Positions 20,617 to 29,899 of a stretch of DNA of 64,000 nucleotides are shown here, piece by piece. This DNA comes from Telluria beijingensis (GTDB lineage: Bacteria > Pseudomonadota > Gammaproteobacteria > Burkholderiales > Burkholderiaceae_D), in NCBI RefSeq assembly GCF_030770395.1, contig NZ_CP132480.1, forward strand, positions 3,153,792 to 3,217,791, in the 5' to 3' direction. Under the pieces are notes generated by a model. The model did not search any database. It was not told where the DNA came from and worked only from the letters and a program-made list of their open reading frames with translations. The translations under genes and the position numbers were made by a program. Every line of letters starts with the position of its first letter. Position 1 is the stretch's first letter.

Positions 20617-23232
20617 TTATTCCGGCGCCGGTTCCAGCTCGACTTCCTCGAGGTCGGTCTCGACGATGCGCTGCAGGCCGGACAGCTTGGTGCCGTCTTC
20701 CACCGCGATCAGGGTCACGCCCTGGGTCGCGCGGCCCATTTCGCGGATCTCGGAAACGCGGGTGCGGATCAGGATGCCGCCGGTCGTGATCAGCATGATC
20801 TCGTCGCTCGGCTCGACCAGGGTCGCGGCCACGACTTTGCCGTTACGCTCGCTGGTCTGGATCGCGATCATGCCCTTGGTGCCGCGGCCGTGGCGGGTGT
20901 ACTCGGTGATCGGGGTACGCTTGCCGAAGCCGTTCTCGGTGGCGGTGAGGACAGTCTGCTCTTCGCTCTCGGCCACCAGCAGCGCGATCACTTGCTGGCC
21001 TTCTTCGAGGTTCATGCCGCGCACGCCGCGCGCGGTGCGGCCCATCGGACGCACGTCGTTCTCGTCGAAGCGCACGGCTTTGCCGCCGTCGGAGAACAGC
21101 ATGACGTCGTGCTTGCCGTCGGTGAGCGCGGCGCCGACCAGCACGTCGCCTTCGTCCAGGTCGACCGCGATGATGCCGGCCTTGCGTGGATTGCTGAAGT
21201 CCTTCAGCGGGGTCTTCTTGACCGTGCCCAGCGAAGTCGACATGAAGACGTAGTGATCTTCGGGGAAGGTGCGGTTCTCGCCCTGCAGCGGCAGCACCAC
21301 GGTGATCTTTTCGTTGTCCTGCAACGGGAACATATTGACGATCGGCTTGCCGCGCGAGTTGCGCGAGCCTTGCGGCACTTCCCACACCTTGAGCCAGTAC
21401 ATCCGGCCACGGTTGCTGAAGCACAGCATGTAGTCGTGGGTATTGGCGATGAACAGCTGGTCGATCCAGTCTTCGTCCTTGGTCGCCGTCGCCTGCTTGC
21501 CGCGGCCGCCGCGCTTCTGGGCGCGGTATTCGGAGATCGGCTGCGCCTTCATGTAGCCGGCGTGCGACAGGGTCACCACCATGTCCTGCGGGGTGATCAG
21601 GTCTTCGGTCTCGAGGTCGCTGGCGTTGTGCTCGATGGTCGAACGACGGGTGTCCTTGCCGTTGTCGGCGTAGTCGGCCTTGATGGCCGACATCTCGTCG
21701 ACGATGATCGTGGTCACGCGCTCCGGCTTGGCCAGGATGTCGAGCAGGTCGGCGATGTGGGCCATCACCTCCTTGTATTCGTTGACGATCTTGTCCTGCT
21801 CGAGGCCGGTCAGGCGCTGCAGGCGCATCTGCAGGATCTCTTGCGCCTGCTCGTCCGACAGTTTATACAGGCCGTTCTGCTGCATGCCGTAGTGCTTCGG
21901 CAGGTGTTCCGGACGGAAGGCGGCGATGCCGCCGGATTCGCCCAGCTCGGTGCGGTTGAGCATCTCGCGCACCAGGGACGAATCCCAGGCGCGCTCCATC
22001 AGCTCGACCTTGGCGACCGGCGGGGTCGGCGCGGCCTTGATGATGGCGATGAAGTCGTCGATGTTCGCCAGCGCGACGGCCAGGCCTTCCAGCATGTGAC
22101 CGCGGTCGCGCGCCTTGCGCAGTTCGAACACGGTGCGGCGGGTGACGACTTCACGGCGGTGCGACAGGAAGCACTCGAGCATTTGCTTGAGGTTCAGCAG
22201 CTTCGGCTGGCCATTGACCAGCGCCACCATATTCATGCCGAAGGTGTCTTGCAGCTGGGTCTGCTTGTACAGATTGTTCAGCACCACTTCCGGCACTTCG
22301 CCACGTTTGAGCTCGATCACCACGCGCATGCCCGACTTGTCGGACTCGTCGCGGATGTCGCTGATGCCTTCGAGCTTCTTGTCGCGCACGTTTTCGGCGA
22401 TGCGCTCGAGCAGCGATTTTTTATTTACCTGGTACGGCAGCTCGTCGATGATGATCGCAGTGCGCGAACCGTCGCGGCCCACTTCCTCGAAGTGGGTCTT
22501 GGCGCGCATCACCACGCGGCCGCGGCCGGTGCGATAGCCGTCGCGCACGCCCGAGACGCCATAGATGATGCCGGCGGTCGGGAAGTCCGGCGCCGGGATC
22601 AGCTCGATCAGCTCGTCGATGGTGCAGTCCGGGTTGCGCAGCACGTGCATCGCGCCGGCAATCACTTCGGACAGGTTGTGCGGCGGGATATTGGTCGCCA
22701 TGCCGACAGCGATGCCGGACGAACCGTTGATGAGCAGGTTCGGGATGCGGGTCGGCAGGACGGTCGGTTCTTTCTCTTTCCCGTCGTAGTTCGGCTGGAA
22801 ATCGACCGTGTCCTTGTCGATGTCGGCCAGGATTTCGCCGGCGATGCGGTCCAGGCGGCATTCGGTATAACGCATTGCCGCGGCGCTGTCGCCGTCGATC
22901 GAGCCGAAGTTGCCCTGGCCGTCGACCAGGGTGTAGCGCAGCGAGAAATCCTGGGCCATGCGGACCAGCGTGTCGTAGATCGACGAGTCGCCGTGCGGGT
23001 GGAACTTGCCCATGGTGTCGCCGACGACGCGCGCGCACTTCAGGTAAGGCCGGTTCCACACGTTGTTCATCTCGTGCATCGCGTAGAGCACACGGCGGTG
23101 CACCGGCTTCAGGCCGTCGCGTACGTCCGGCAGCGCTCGGCCCACGATCACGCTCATCGCGTAATCGAGGTAGCTCTTGCGCATCTCTTCTTCGAGGGAA
23201 ATCGGGACTGTTTCTTTTGCGAATTGATCCAT
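20617..23232 (-). CDS. gyrA: DNA gyrase subunit A
   Basis: 871 residues. The breakage-reunion domain has the catalytic Tyr122 ([10 protein letters not shown]); the quinolone region reads [10 protein letters not shown] with Ser83 and Asp87, the susceptible wild-type pattern. The C-terminal beta-pinwheel carries the GyrA box QRGGRGK (here QKRGGRGKQ). With GyrB it introduces negative supercoils. It heads the long - strand series; its promoter must lie in the gap shared with ompA, where TAGAAT on the - strand (23281-23286) is a possible -10. Confidence 0.96.
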   Translation of the reverse strand: MDQFAKETVPISLEEEMRKSYLDYAMSVIVGRALPDVRDGLKPVHRRVLYAMHEMNNVWNRPYLKCARVVGDTMGKFHPHGDSSIYDTLVRMAQDFSLRYTLVDGQGNFGSIDGDSAAAMRYTECRLDRIAGEILADIDKDTVDFQPNYDGKEKEPTVLPTRIPNLLINGSSGIAVGMATNIPPHNLSEVIAGAMHVLRNPDCTIDELIELIPAPDFPTAGIIYGVSGVRDGYRTGRGRVVMRAKTHFEEVGRDGSRTAIIIDELPYQVNKKSLLERIAENVRDKKLEGISDIRDESDKSGMRVVIELKRGEVPEVVLNNLYKQTQLQDTFGMNMVALVNGQPKLLNLKQMLECFLSHRREVVTRRTVFELRKARDRGHMLEGLAVALANIDDFIAIIKAAPTPPVAKVELMERAWDSSLVREMLNRTELGESGGIAAFRPEHLPKHYGMQQNGLYKLSDEQAQEILQMRLQRLTGLEQDKIVNEYKEVMAHIADLLDILAKPERVTTIIVDEMSAIKADYADNGKDTRRSTIEHNASDLETEDLITPQDMVVTLSHAGYMKAQPISEYRAQKRGGRGKQATATKDEDWIDQLFIANTHDYMLCFSNRGRMYWLKVWEVPQGSRNSRGKPIVNMFPLQDNEKITVVLPLQGENRTFPEDHYVFMSTSLGTVKKTPLKDFSNPRKAGIIAVDLDEGDVLVGAALTDGKHDVMLFSDGGKAVRFDENDVRPMGRTARGVRGMNLEEGQQVIALLVAESEEQTVLTATENGFGKRTPITEYTRHGRGTKGMIAIQTSERNGKVVAATLVEPSDEIMLITTGGILIRTRVSEIREMGRATQGVTLIAVEDGTKLSGLQRIVETDLEEVELEPAPE

Positions 23233-23611
23233 TGGGCGGGTCGACTGCTTTCAGGCGATGGTTATAAGTTGCAACGGACGATTCTACCATGCGACAGATA
23301 GCAGTTGCTCAATTCCGACCGCCCTGCCCTGCCCTCTAAAAATTGGGCGGGGAAACGCGAAATTTCCAGCATTGTCGACGCGGGCGGAGTCCGCTTGTGA
23401 AAATGTTGCGACGAAACAACGTCAAGCAATTAATGCTTGATGTTTGATTTGGGTGCAGTCGTGCGATTTTGGTGCGTGTGGCAAAATGGACAGGAAGTCA
23501 ATTGCTTGTTTCACAATACGAAACAGACGGTGCGGCCGCCGTGTTAATCTTATGACCACACACGGAACCTGTCTGATTCGGCTACGGATTTAAAACCGAA
23601 AGGAAAAGAAT
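23233..23611. other. divergent gyrA/ompA control region
   Basis: About 380 bases between two divergent genes, so it must carry both promoters. On the - strand a -10-like TAGAAT lies at 23281-23286 without a good -35. On the + strand no clear promoter was found. AT-rich stretches at 23400-23530. No gene seen. Confidence 0.55.
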
Positions 23612-24319
23612 ATGAAGAAACTGATCACCGTTCTGCTCGCAGCGTCGGCCGCGATCGCTGGCGTCGCTTCCGCCCAGAGCGCTCCTCCCTACGCACCGCT
23701 GACCACCGACATCCAGGCCCGTACCCCGTACAGCGCCTATGTGCAGGATTCCCGCGGCGTGATCGCGCGCAATCCTTTCGGCCTGTGCTGGCGCACCGGC
23801 TACTGGACCCCGGCCGATGCGGTCCCGGGCTGCGACGCGCCGCTGTGCGTCGAGCCTGAAAAACTCGAAAACGGCAAGTGCGTCGCTCCGCCGCCGCCAC
23901 CAGCGCCAGTCGCCGAACCAGCGCCTGCCCCGGTCGTTGCCGCGCCAGTGCCGACCTCGGAAAAAGTCAGCTACTCGGCCGACGCCTTCTTCGACTTCGA
24001 CAAGGCGATCCTGAAACCGGCCGGCAAGGCCTCGCTGGATGAGCTGAGCGCCAAGCTGGGCGACATGAACCTGGAAGTCATCATCGCCGTCGGCCACACC
24101 GACTCGATCGGCACCGATGCCTACAACCAGAAGCTGTCGATCCGCCGCGCCGAGGCTGTCAAAGCCTACCTGAAAGGCAAGGGCATCGAAGAAACCCGTA
24201 TCTACACCGAAGGCAAGGGCGAGAGCCAGCCGAAGGCCGACAACAAGACCGCCGAAGGCCGCGCACAGAACCGTCGCGTGGAAATCGAAGTGGTCGGTAC
24301 CCGTACCGTCAACAAGTAA
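23612..24319 (+). CDS. OmpA family outer membrane/peptidoglycan-binding protein
   Basis: 235 residues with AAAGGAAAAG upstream. Signal peptide 1-21 (MKKLITVLLAASAAIAGVASA). A short N-terminal region with two cysteine pairs (LCWRTGYW, GCDAPLCVEP) and a proline-rich linker (PPPPPAP...) precede the OmpA C-terminal domain (about 115-230) with FFDFDKA, GHTDSIGTDAYNQKLSIRRA and NRRVEIE. The eight-stranded barrel of true OmpA is absent, so it is a small OmpA-like, peptidoglycan-anchoring protein. Probably abundant. Confidence 0.9.
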   Translation: MKKLITVLLAASAAIAGVASAQSAPPYAPLTTDIQARTPYSAYVQDSRGVIARNPFGLCWRTGYWTPADAVPGCDAPLCVEPEKLENGKCVAPPPPPAPVAEPAPAPVVAAPVPTSEKVSYSADAFFDFDKAILKPAGKASLDELSAKLGDMNLEVIIAVGHTDSIGTDAYNQKLSIRRAEAVKAYLKGKGIEETRIYTEGKGESQPKADNKTAEGRAQNRRVEIEVVGTRTVNK

Positions 24320-24346
24320 TCGGCTTTAAGCCACTGCACTAAGCAG

Positions 24347-24433
24347 GTCGTCCCCGCGCAGGCGGGGACCCAAGTTTACAAGCGATATCGTGACGCTTAG
24401 AAACCTTGGGTCCCCGCCTTCGCGGGGACGACG
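24347..24433. repeat. paired dispersed palindrome, family A
   Basis: Left unit GTCGTCCCCGCGCAGGCG (24347-24374) and inverted right unit ending GGGGACGACG (24404-24433), 29 nt apart. It lies just after the ompA-like gene and could act as its transcription end or mRNA 3' protection. Confidence 0.85.
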
Positions 24434-24478
24434 TTTTTGCGCCGCCGAAATTGAATTATTCCGCTATTATTCCGGGCT

Positions 24479-25183
24479 ATGACGACGACAAACGCAGACC
24501 CATTAGAAATCCAGAAGTTCAGCGAACTGGCCCACCGCTGGTGGGACCCGACCTCCGAGTTCCGTCCGCTGCACGAAATCAACCCCTTGCGCCTTGAGTG
24601 GATCAATGCGCGCGCGCCCCTGGCCGGCAAGAACGTGATCGACATCGGTTGCGGCGGCGGCGTGCTGTCCGAATCGATGGCGCGCAAGGGCGCCAAGGTT
24701 ACGGGCATCGACCTGTCCAAGAAGGCGCTCAAGGTCGCCGACCTGCACAGTCTGGAATCGGGCGTCGAGGTGCGCTATAAACACATCGCGGCCGAAGAGA
24801 TGGCGGAGCAGGAAGCCGGCCAGTTCGACGTGGTCACCTGCATGGAAATGCTGGAACACGTGCCCGATCCGGCCTCGATCGTGCGCGCCGCGGCCGCGCT
24901 GGTGAAACCGGGCGGCCATGTGTTCTTCTCGACCCTGAACCGCAATCCCAAGTCGTACCTGTTCGCCGTGATCGGCGCCGAGTACGTGCTGCGCATGCTG
25001 CCGCGCGGGACCCACGACTACGGCAAGTTCATCACCCCGGCCGAACTGGCGCAATACGTGCGTTCGGCCGGCCTGCAGGTCGACGGCCTGAAGGGCCTCA
25101 CCTACAATCCGCTGACCAAGATCTACTCGCTGAACAACGACACCGATGTGAACTACATGGTGGCGTGCAGCAAACCGCTCTGA
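24479..25183 (+). CDS. ubiG: ubiquinone biosynthesis O-methyltransferase
   Basis: 234 residues. N-terminal [11 protein letters not shown] and [14 protein letters not shown] are typical of UbiG. SAM-binding motif [16 protein letters not shown], post-I TGIDLS, and [12 protein letters not shown]. It carries out both O-methylations in ubiquinone synthesis. Followed after five bases by the phosphoglycolate phosphatase gene, the usual ubiG-gph pair. Confidence 0.95.
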   Translation: MTTTNADPLEIQKFSELAHRWWDPTSEFRPLHEINPLRLEWINARAPLAGKNVIDIGCGGGVLSESMARKGAKVTGIDLSKKALKVADLHSLESGVEVRYKHIAAEEMAEQEAGQFDVVTCMEMLEHVPDPASIVRAAAALVKPGGHVFFSTLNRNPKSYLFAVIGAEYVLRMLPRGTHDYGKFITPAELAQYVRSAGLQVDGLKGLTYNPLTKIYSLNNDTDVNYMVACSKPL

Positions 25184-25188
25184 ACGAC

Positions 25189-25896
25189 ATGACTTTTCCT
25201 ACCGTGACGCCGGCACCGCGTGCCGTCCTGTTCGACCTCGACGGCACCCTGGCCGACACCGCGCCCGATCTCGCCGCGGCCGTCAACTGGCTGCGCACCG
25301 AGCGTGGCCTCGATCCGACGCCCTATGAAGTGCTGCGTCCCACGGCCTCGGCCGGCGCGCGCGGCATGATCGGCGCCGCCTTCGGGCTGGCGCCGGGCGA
25401 CGAGGGCTATGAAGAACTGCGCCTGGCCTGGTTCGACCGCTATCAGTCGGCCATGTGGACCCATACGACCCTGTTCGACGGCATTCCCGAACTGCTGGCC
25501 GGGATTTCGGACGCCGGCATGGCCTGGGGCATCGTCACCAACAAACCGTCCCGTTTCACCGACCCGCTGGTGCCGCAGATCGCGCTGGCGCATGCCGGCT
25601 GCATCGTGTCGGGCGACACCACGGGTTTCGCGAAACCGCATCCGGCCCCGCTGCTGGAAGGCGCGCGCCGCCTCGGCATTGCACCGGAACAGTGCTGGTA
25701 TGTGGGCGACGACCTGCGCGACATCGAGGCGGGACAGGCGGCCGGCATGGTCACCGTCGCCTGCGTATGGGGCTATTGCGGCGCGATCGAGCCATCGACC
25801 TGGGGCGCGGATTACCTGCTCGAAACGCCGGCGCAACTGCTGGCGCTGCTGGGACAGCTGTCCGAAGCGGCGCGACAGGCCGAGCAGGCGGCCTGA
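25189..25896 (+). CDS. gph: phosphoglycolate phosphatase (HAD family)
   Basis: 235 residues from the ATG five bases after ubiG; a GTG at 25165 inside ubiG is possible but less likely. HAD motifs: LFDLDGTLADTAPD (nucleophile Asp), IVTNKPSRF, KPHPAP, and GDDLRDIEAG. It removes phosphate from 2-phosphoglycolate arising from DNA repair; members linked to ubiG may be MupP-like instead, which sequence alone cannot settle. Confidence 0.88.
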   Translation: MTFPTVTPAPRAVLFDLDGTLADTAPDLAAAVNWLRTERGLDPTPYEVLRPTASAGARGMIGAAFGLAPGDEGYEELRLAWFDRYQSAMWTHTTLFDGIPELLAGISDAGMAWGIVTNKPSRFTDPLVPQIALAHAGCIVSGDTTGFAKPHPAPLLEGARRLGIAPEQCWYVGDDLRDIEAGQAAGMVTVACVWGYCGAIEPSTWGADYLLETPAQLLALLGQLSEAARQAEQAA

Positions 25897-25908
25897 TTCG
25901 TTATCTCG

Positions 25909-25935
25909 ACGGCGCCCTTCCCCGGCGCCGTTTTC
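25909..25935 (+). terminator. rho-independent terminator after gph
   Basis: Stem ACGGCGCC/GGCGCCGT with a seven-base loop and TTTTC after it, 13 nt past the gph stop. Confidence 0.75.
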
Positions 25936-26065
25936 ACGTCTGCTCCCTGTGCTTACATCTGCATTTACATCTGATTACGATTGATACAGGGACACGTCTA
26001 TCTCTCCGTTCGGGCCGCCAGTAATCTACGTCCATACGAACACGCCATACCTAACGGAGCAGATC

Positions 26066-26677
26066 ATGGAAACCACGACCACCAACCGCATCCACCCATT
26101 GATGGCCGCTGCCGCCGCCTCGGTCATCGTCGTCAGCCTGACCGGCGCCGCCGCAATCACCGGCCTGCTGCCGACCTCGAAGAGCGCTCCGGAGCCGGCC
26201 ATGCCGCTGGCAGCCGCTTCGCCATATGCCATGCAGCAGCCAGGCATGCAGGTGCCGGCCGGTTATGTGGCCCAGCCTGGCCAGATGGCGCAGGTGGCGG
26301 CGAACGGCCAGCAACTGGTGCCGGCCATGGTGCCTGCGATGGTGCCGGCTCACCAGGTGGCGTATGCCCAGCCGGTAGCCCAGGTGCAGCCGCAGCCGAC
26401 CGTGATCGTCAAGGAAAAGCCGGTGGTGAAAGTGGTCGAGAAAACTCGCGTGGTGCACGCCAAGCCGCAGCCGGTGCGTTATGAAGAGCCGCGTTATTCG
26501 CAGCCTGCCCCGGCGCCAGCCCAGCCTAATTATGTCGGCATCGGCACCGGCGCCGTGATCGGCGGCCTGATCGGCAACCAGATCGGCGGCGGCAATGGCA
26601 AGAAGCTGGCGACGGTCGCCGGTGTGATCGGCGGCGGCATCATCGGTAACGAGATTGCCAATCGCAACAGCCGCTAA
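26066..26677 (+). CDS. glycine-zipper 2TM domain protein
   Basis: 203 residues with GGAGCAGATC upstream. One membrane or signal helix at about 12-35, then a long region rich in Pro, Gln, Met and Val (PGMQVPAGYVAQPGQM...), a basic stretch (KEKPVVKVVEKTRVV), and a C-terminal glycine zipper (IGTGAVIGGLIGNQIGGGNG, about 155-195) of the SlyB/17-kDa antigen type. Probably an envelope protein; no lipobox is visible. Function unknown. Confidence 0.85.
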   Translation: METTTTNRIHPLMAAAAASVIVVSLTGAAAITGLLPTSKSAPEPAMPLAAASPYAMQQPGMQVPAGYVAQPGQMAQVAANGQQLVPAMVPAMVPAHQVAYAQPVAQVQPQPTVIVKEKPVVKVVEKTRVVHAKPQPVRYEEPRYSQPAPAPAQPNYVGIGTGAVIGGLIGNQIGGGNGKKLATVAGVIGGGIIGNEIANRNSR

Positions 26678-26707
26678 GCAAGCGCTAACTTACTTCGCTC
26701 TCCCCTT

Positions 26708-26740
26708 GGCCGCCGACTTTTCAGTCTGCGGCCTTTTTTT
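26708..26740 (+). terminator. rho-independent terminator
   Basis: Stem GGCCGCCGAC/GTCTGCGGCC (one mismatch) with loop TTTTCA and a run of seven or more T. It ends the glycine-zipper gene and insulates ssrA. Confidence 0.85.
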
Positions 26741-26785
26741 GTGGCTGGATGCTGGCCTGATTAAGGCCGGTCTAAGGTGCGGGTC

Positions 26786-26813
26786 TGGACATCCTTGGCG
26801 CTTGGGGTACAAT
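26786..26813 (+). promoter_or_regulatory. probable ssrA promoter
   Basis: TGGACA, 16 nt, TACAAT; the -10 lies 17 nt before the mature 5' end of tmRNA, leaving a short precursor leader. Confidence 0.55.
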
Positions 26814-26829
26814 GGTGGTTCTTGACGTT

Positions 26830-27188
26830 GGGGGCGACCTGGTTTCGACGTGGGTTGCAAAGCAGCGCAGGGCATACCGAGGACTGGTTACCTCGTAAAT
26901 ACATCCAGAAATCAATAACTGCAAACGATAACTCGTACGCACAAGCAGCTTAATTGCTGCTAGCTCTACAACACCTCGCCTCTGGGGTGAGTCGCAAGAC
27001 TGGTAGAGTCATTTACAGAGGCTAGGAATCAATCGGGTTACTTGGTTGCTTCCGAAATTTAAGGTAACTCGCTTGTCCAAAGGGTGCACATCCCCGTTGT
27101 ACAGGTCAAATCAAATGATAGTGCTAAGTATGTAGAACTGTCTGTAGAGTGCTTGCGGACGCGGGTTCGATTCCCGCCGCCTCCACCA
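26830..27188 (+). ncRNA. ssrA: transfer-messenger RNA
   Basis: About 359 nt. The 5' end GGGGGCGACCTGGTTTCGACG pairs with the 3' CGCCTCCACCA to form the tRNA-like acceptor; the T-arm GGTTCGATTCC is present. The tag frame GCAAACGATAACTCGTAC... encodes ANDNSYAQAA and stop. It rescues stalled ribosomes with SmpB and tags the protein for degradation. Small ORFs inside it are not genes. The 3' end of ssrA is a common integration site, and an accessory region follows here. Confidence 0.96.
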
Positions 27189-27197
27189 ACCGCATTC

Positions 27198-27229
27198 AAA
27201 AAAGCCGCTGATTCGTCAGCGGCTTTTTC
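27198..27229 (+). terminator. rho-independent terminator of ssrA
   Basis: Stem AAAAGCCGCTGA/TCAGCGGCTTTTT with loop TTCG, starting 10 nt after the tmRNA CCA. Confidence 0.9.
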
Positions 27230-27390
27230 ATTTCCGCAGCCTGGCGGACATGATGTCACCGACTACTTCGATGCGCTCTTTCTCCAGTGAGTATGTGCGA
27301 GAATCGACGAGCACCTGTACGGCTATACTCGCGACAGCAAACCTGTTCAGTTGGCAATCGCCCTGGTCTCGCCGTCCAATCAAGCCGCCC

Positions 27391-28344
27391 ATGCACGATA
27401 CACACTACCCTCAAACCGGTAACCCGATCGTCTTTTTTGATTTCGAGACAACTGGATTATCCGCAAAAACCGATCTGATCATCGAAGTCGCGGCGGTGAA
27501 GTATTTGCCGGGCGCGAATGCACACCCGCATATGCAACAGTTGATACTGATTGACAGGCCGCTATCGCCATTTATTTCCAGGCTTACTGGCATTACAAAC
27601 GATATGCTGCAGCGGGAGGGGCGCCAAATGGAAGTCGTGCTCGATGAATTTATCGAGTTCATCGGCGATCATGACGTCGTCTCGTTCAACATCAACTTCG
27701 ACACAGGCTTTCTTAACTCCACGCTTGCCCGGCACGGTCGGCCTCCGCTCAAGAATATCGGGCATTGCGCGCTTGCCCGGGCTCGAGAAGCCTGGCCGGA
27801 TTTACCAAACCATAAATTAGCGCATCTTGCCGATTACCTTGGCTTGGAAAACGGCGTGGCTCATCGCGCGCTGAACGATACACTCTGGGCATTGGAGGTA
27901 TATTTCCGCGCAATGCACGGCGCCCGCCCAACTACGTCGCCAAGCCGCGCTGCAAAATCGCTATCAACCGGCTCTCCCTCGGTCATACCAGTCATAACAG
28001 GTCCCCGACAGTTCAGGATCGAGGTGCTGGGCACCAAGCGGTATCAGCAATCATTTGAAGCCATATGCGGACCGCGAACAGGTAAGGGCGCGGCTCTTGA
28101 TATCCAGGTGCAGCTGCGTGTCGAAACTAAATCAGGTGCCGTGCGCGTACTCATCCAGGACGAGGTGATTGGAAATCTGGCTCCTCGTATTGCACAGGAT
28201 TTTCGCCGCGCGATCATCGAAGGGCATTTGGGCGAGTTCACACATTTTGAATGTTCTGCAAAAATTCGAGGTGGGAAGATCTGCAGCGCTCCAGACGAAG
28301 GGCATTACGTCATGTGGCTCGATATTCCTCAGGATGACGATTGA
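27391..28344 (+). CDS. DnaQ-like 3'-5' exonuclease with C-terminal HIRAN-like domain
   Basis: 317 residues from MHDTHYPQTGNP; the frame stays open upstream to 27250 but that part looks non-coding. Residues 10-180 are a DEDD exonuclease: FFDFETTGLS (motif I), SFNINFDTGFL (motif II), and HRALNDTLWAL (motif III, His/Asp as in DEDDh). Residues about 215-300 (RIEVLGTKRYQQSFEAICG ... VIGNLAPRIAQDF) resemble a HIRAN DNA-end-binding domain; this part is my pattern match and less sure. Base composition is lower in G/C than the core genes. It is the first gene after ssrA, so probably acquired. A role in DNA repair or defence is inference. Confidence 0.75.
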   Translation: MHDTHYPQTGNPIVFFDFETTGLSAKTDLIIEVAAVKYLPGANAHPHMQQLILIDRPLSPFISRLTGITNDMLQREGRQMEVVLDEFIEFIGDHDVVSFNINFDTGFLNSTLARHGRPPLKNIGHCALARAREAWPDLPNHKLAHLADYLGLENGVAHRALNDTLWALEVYFRAMHGARPTTSPSRAAKSLSTGSPSVIPVITGPRQFRIEVLGTKRYQQSFEAICGPRTGKGAALDIQVQLRVETKSGAVRVLIQDEVIGNLAPRIAQDFRRAIIEGHLGEFTHFECSAKIRGGKICSAPDEGHYVMWLDIPQDDD

Positions 28345-28433
28345 TCGAAGACAGCCAACATCAGCGCATCAGCGGAGTCAGGCTGTGAGGTCTGGGTTTC
28401 ATGTCATCCTCCCGAGACTTATTGTCCTTATCT

Positions 28434-28501
28434 CCTTGTGTCGGGCCCAATCGGAAAGCCGTCATCCCCTCGTTGCAATCAGCATCCTCGCCCTTGCCGT
28501 G
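28434..28501 (+). repeat. degenerate copy of the mntP leader end and first codons
   Basis: 68 bases that align at roughly 80 % by eye with 31948-32016: CCTTGTGTCG, GCCC.ATCGGAAAGC.GTCAT and CATCCTCGCCCTTGCC are shared. The copy covers the 3' arm of the hairpin before mntP and about 13 codons; the ATG is changed to ATC and the frame is broken, so it cannot code. The rest of the riboswitch is absent upstream. Confidence 0.8.
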
Positions 28502-28632
28502 CCGTCATGGCGTTACAACAAGCCGGTCTGATCCAATTCAAACTTACCCAGTTCACATTCTGTGCGCAATCAACCCTTCGCGTTTTCTCGCTTTTAAATT
28601 CGTTCATACAAAGTTGATCTGAGGGTTGCGGA

Positions 28633-29246
28633 ATGGGTAAGGCATTAGCACAGCAAGCTCGAATCAAAACCAACACGTTGAAGAACTCGGTGTGCAGCGT
28701 CGATGTCGATAAGGTGACGTTCGCGACGCTGTGGCAGTCCTACCCAACTACGCCCCCGTATATTGATCCCAAGACCGGCAAGCCACCTCGATACGATGAG
28801 AATCAGTGCGCGATCAAGGTATCGGTCGCGATCCACGGTGCCGGGATTGAAATGAAGTCCGCGGCGGCACAGTGCAGGTGAATGGTTTGCCAGCCGCAGC
28901 ATTAGCTTCCCAGTTGGCCGCATGGCTCAAGCTGCAACCGTTTTGCGGGCTACCCAATGAGCCGAAGAACGTGACCGGAAAGGACTGGCAAGAGAAAATC
29001 AAAGAAAGGACGGGGATCGTCTATTTCGCTAACTACTGGGCCAGGAACGCGAGGGAGAGGGCAAGGGACATGCCTAGCGGCGACCATATCGACCTATGGA
29101 ACGGCTCCAGATTGACTGCGACCGGCGCGAGCTTTTTCTCGACCGTCGGCCGGCGTCTGGGCTTCAGTGCAATTGGCGCAGGCTCCTCTTGGGGATATTC
29201 AGATCTTGGGCGCTCGAGCGAGATATTGTTCTGGGAAATTGAATGA
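28633..29246 (+). pseudogene. tae4: Tae4-type T6SS amidase effector, frameshifted
   Basis: Two overlapping frames together make one Tae4 (NlpC/P60-like) amidase. Frame 1 (28633-28881, 82 codons) has VTFATLWQSYP and the catalytic Cys59 in ENQCAIKVSVAIHGAGI. The second frame continues to 29246 with LASQLAAWLKLQPFCGLP, GKDWQEKI, RTGIVYFANYW and the catalytic His in SGDHIDLWNGSRLT, ending ILFWEIE. The break is at about 28858-28862: the second frame read backwards gives RGGTVQVNG directly after KS, consistent with loss of four bases. Tae4 cleaves the gamma-D-Glu-mDAP peptide bond in rival cell walls. As written, the toxin is not made whole unless frameshifting occurs or the sequence has an error. 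A membrane-protein gene overlaps its stop (ATGA). Confidence 0.82.
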
Positions 29247-29851
29247 ACCGCTTGCCGGAACTAATCCTGTTGGCGGTCACAGGTCTCATCTCGGGCGTGG
29301 TCGTTGGGGCGTTCAATACTGGTCTCGTTCCGCTTTGTGGCGACCCCTGTTCCATGCAGAGGCTGGGCAGTTCGGTAAGTTGGGGGCTGGCCCTCTCGCT
29401 GGTATTTCCAGTAATTGGTGGACCCGCTCTTAGAAAGTTTCAGGGCAGCCGGATTCGAGCACTGGCAGTCGCCGCATTCCTGTCATTCCTGACCGTGCTG
29501 CCGGCAGCGGCAGTCTATGGTTATGACCTGCACCGGCAATATTGGCAAAGCACCGCGCGATTGGGCGTGCCCAATCTCGATTTCAGCGAAATGGCGATCG
29601 CGACCAGGCCAATCGAGGCAACTCTCTACGGCGGTACATCAAGCGTCCGGGTCAAGGCTTGGGAACGTTGTGCGTTGGGGTATGCCAACTGCGGCATTCC
29701 GCAAGGGCTTACCGTCGAGGCAATATGTTTCGGTAGCGGTACAACGGTTCTCATCAAGGAGAAGGATTGGCCTGCATTCCAACGCATCCCGGAGGAGGAT
29801 TTGCAGGGCATCCAGAACACGCGCCGGGATATGAGGCTTTGCGCGCAATAA
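29243..29851 (+). CDS. membrane protein next to Tae4, candidate immunity protein
   Basis: 202 residues; the ATG overlaps the tae4 stop, so the two are translationally coupled. Three hydrophobic segments (about 6-25, 46-62 and 71-93) are followed by a ~105-residue hydrophilic tail. Six cysteines lie outside the helices (CGDPCSM between helices 1 and 2; CALGYANC, ICFG and LCAQ in the tail), which suggests disulfides and an exported tail. I do not recognise a family. Position directly after a T6SS amidase makes it a candidate immunity protein guarding the periplasm; the known Tai4 immunity proteins are small soluble periplasmic proteins, so this would be a different solution. Confidence 0.72.
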   Translation: MNRLPELILLAVTGLISGVVVGAFNTGLVPLCGDPCSMQRLGSSVSWGLALSLVFPVIGGPALRKFQGSRIRALAVAAFLSFLTVLPAAAVYGYDLHRQYWQSTARLGVPNLDFSEMAIATRPIEATLYGGTSSVRVKAWERCALGYANCGIPQGLTVEAICFGSGTTVLIKEKDWPAFQRIPEEDLQGIQNTRRDMRLCAQ

Positions 29852-29899
29852 AAGCAATGCGCTTTGCCCCTCAACCATCGATCTTAAGAAAAGGCTCTG

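Noticed and set aside
20158..23301. A 1047-codon open frame on + opposite gyrA
   Set aside because: Shadow of gyrA; composition rich in His, Gln, Asp and Val with no recognisable motif.
27059..27290. Small open frames inside and around tmRNA
   Set aside because: They overlap the folded tmRNA and its terminator; no ribosome site fits.
28169..28622. Short open frames between the exonuclease and tae4
   Set aside because: They run through the decayed mntP copy; no ribosome site and no similarity to a protein beyond that fragment.
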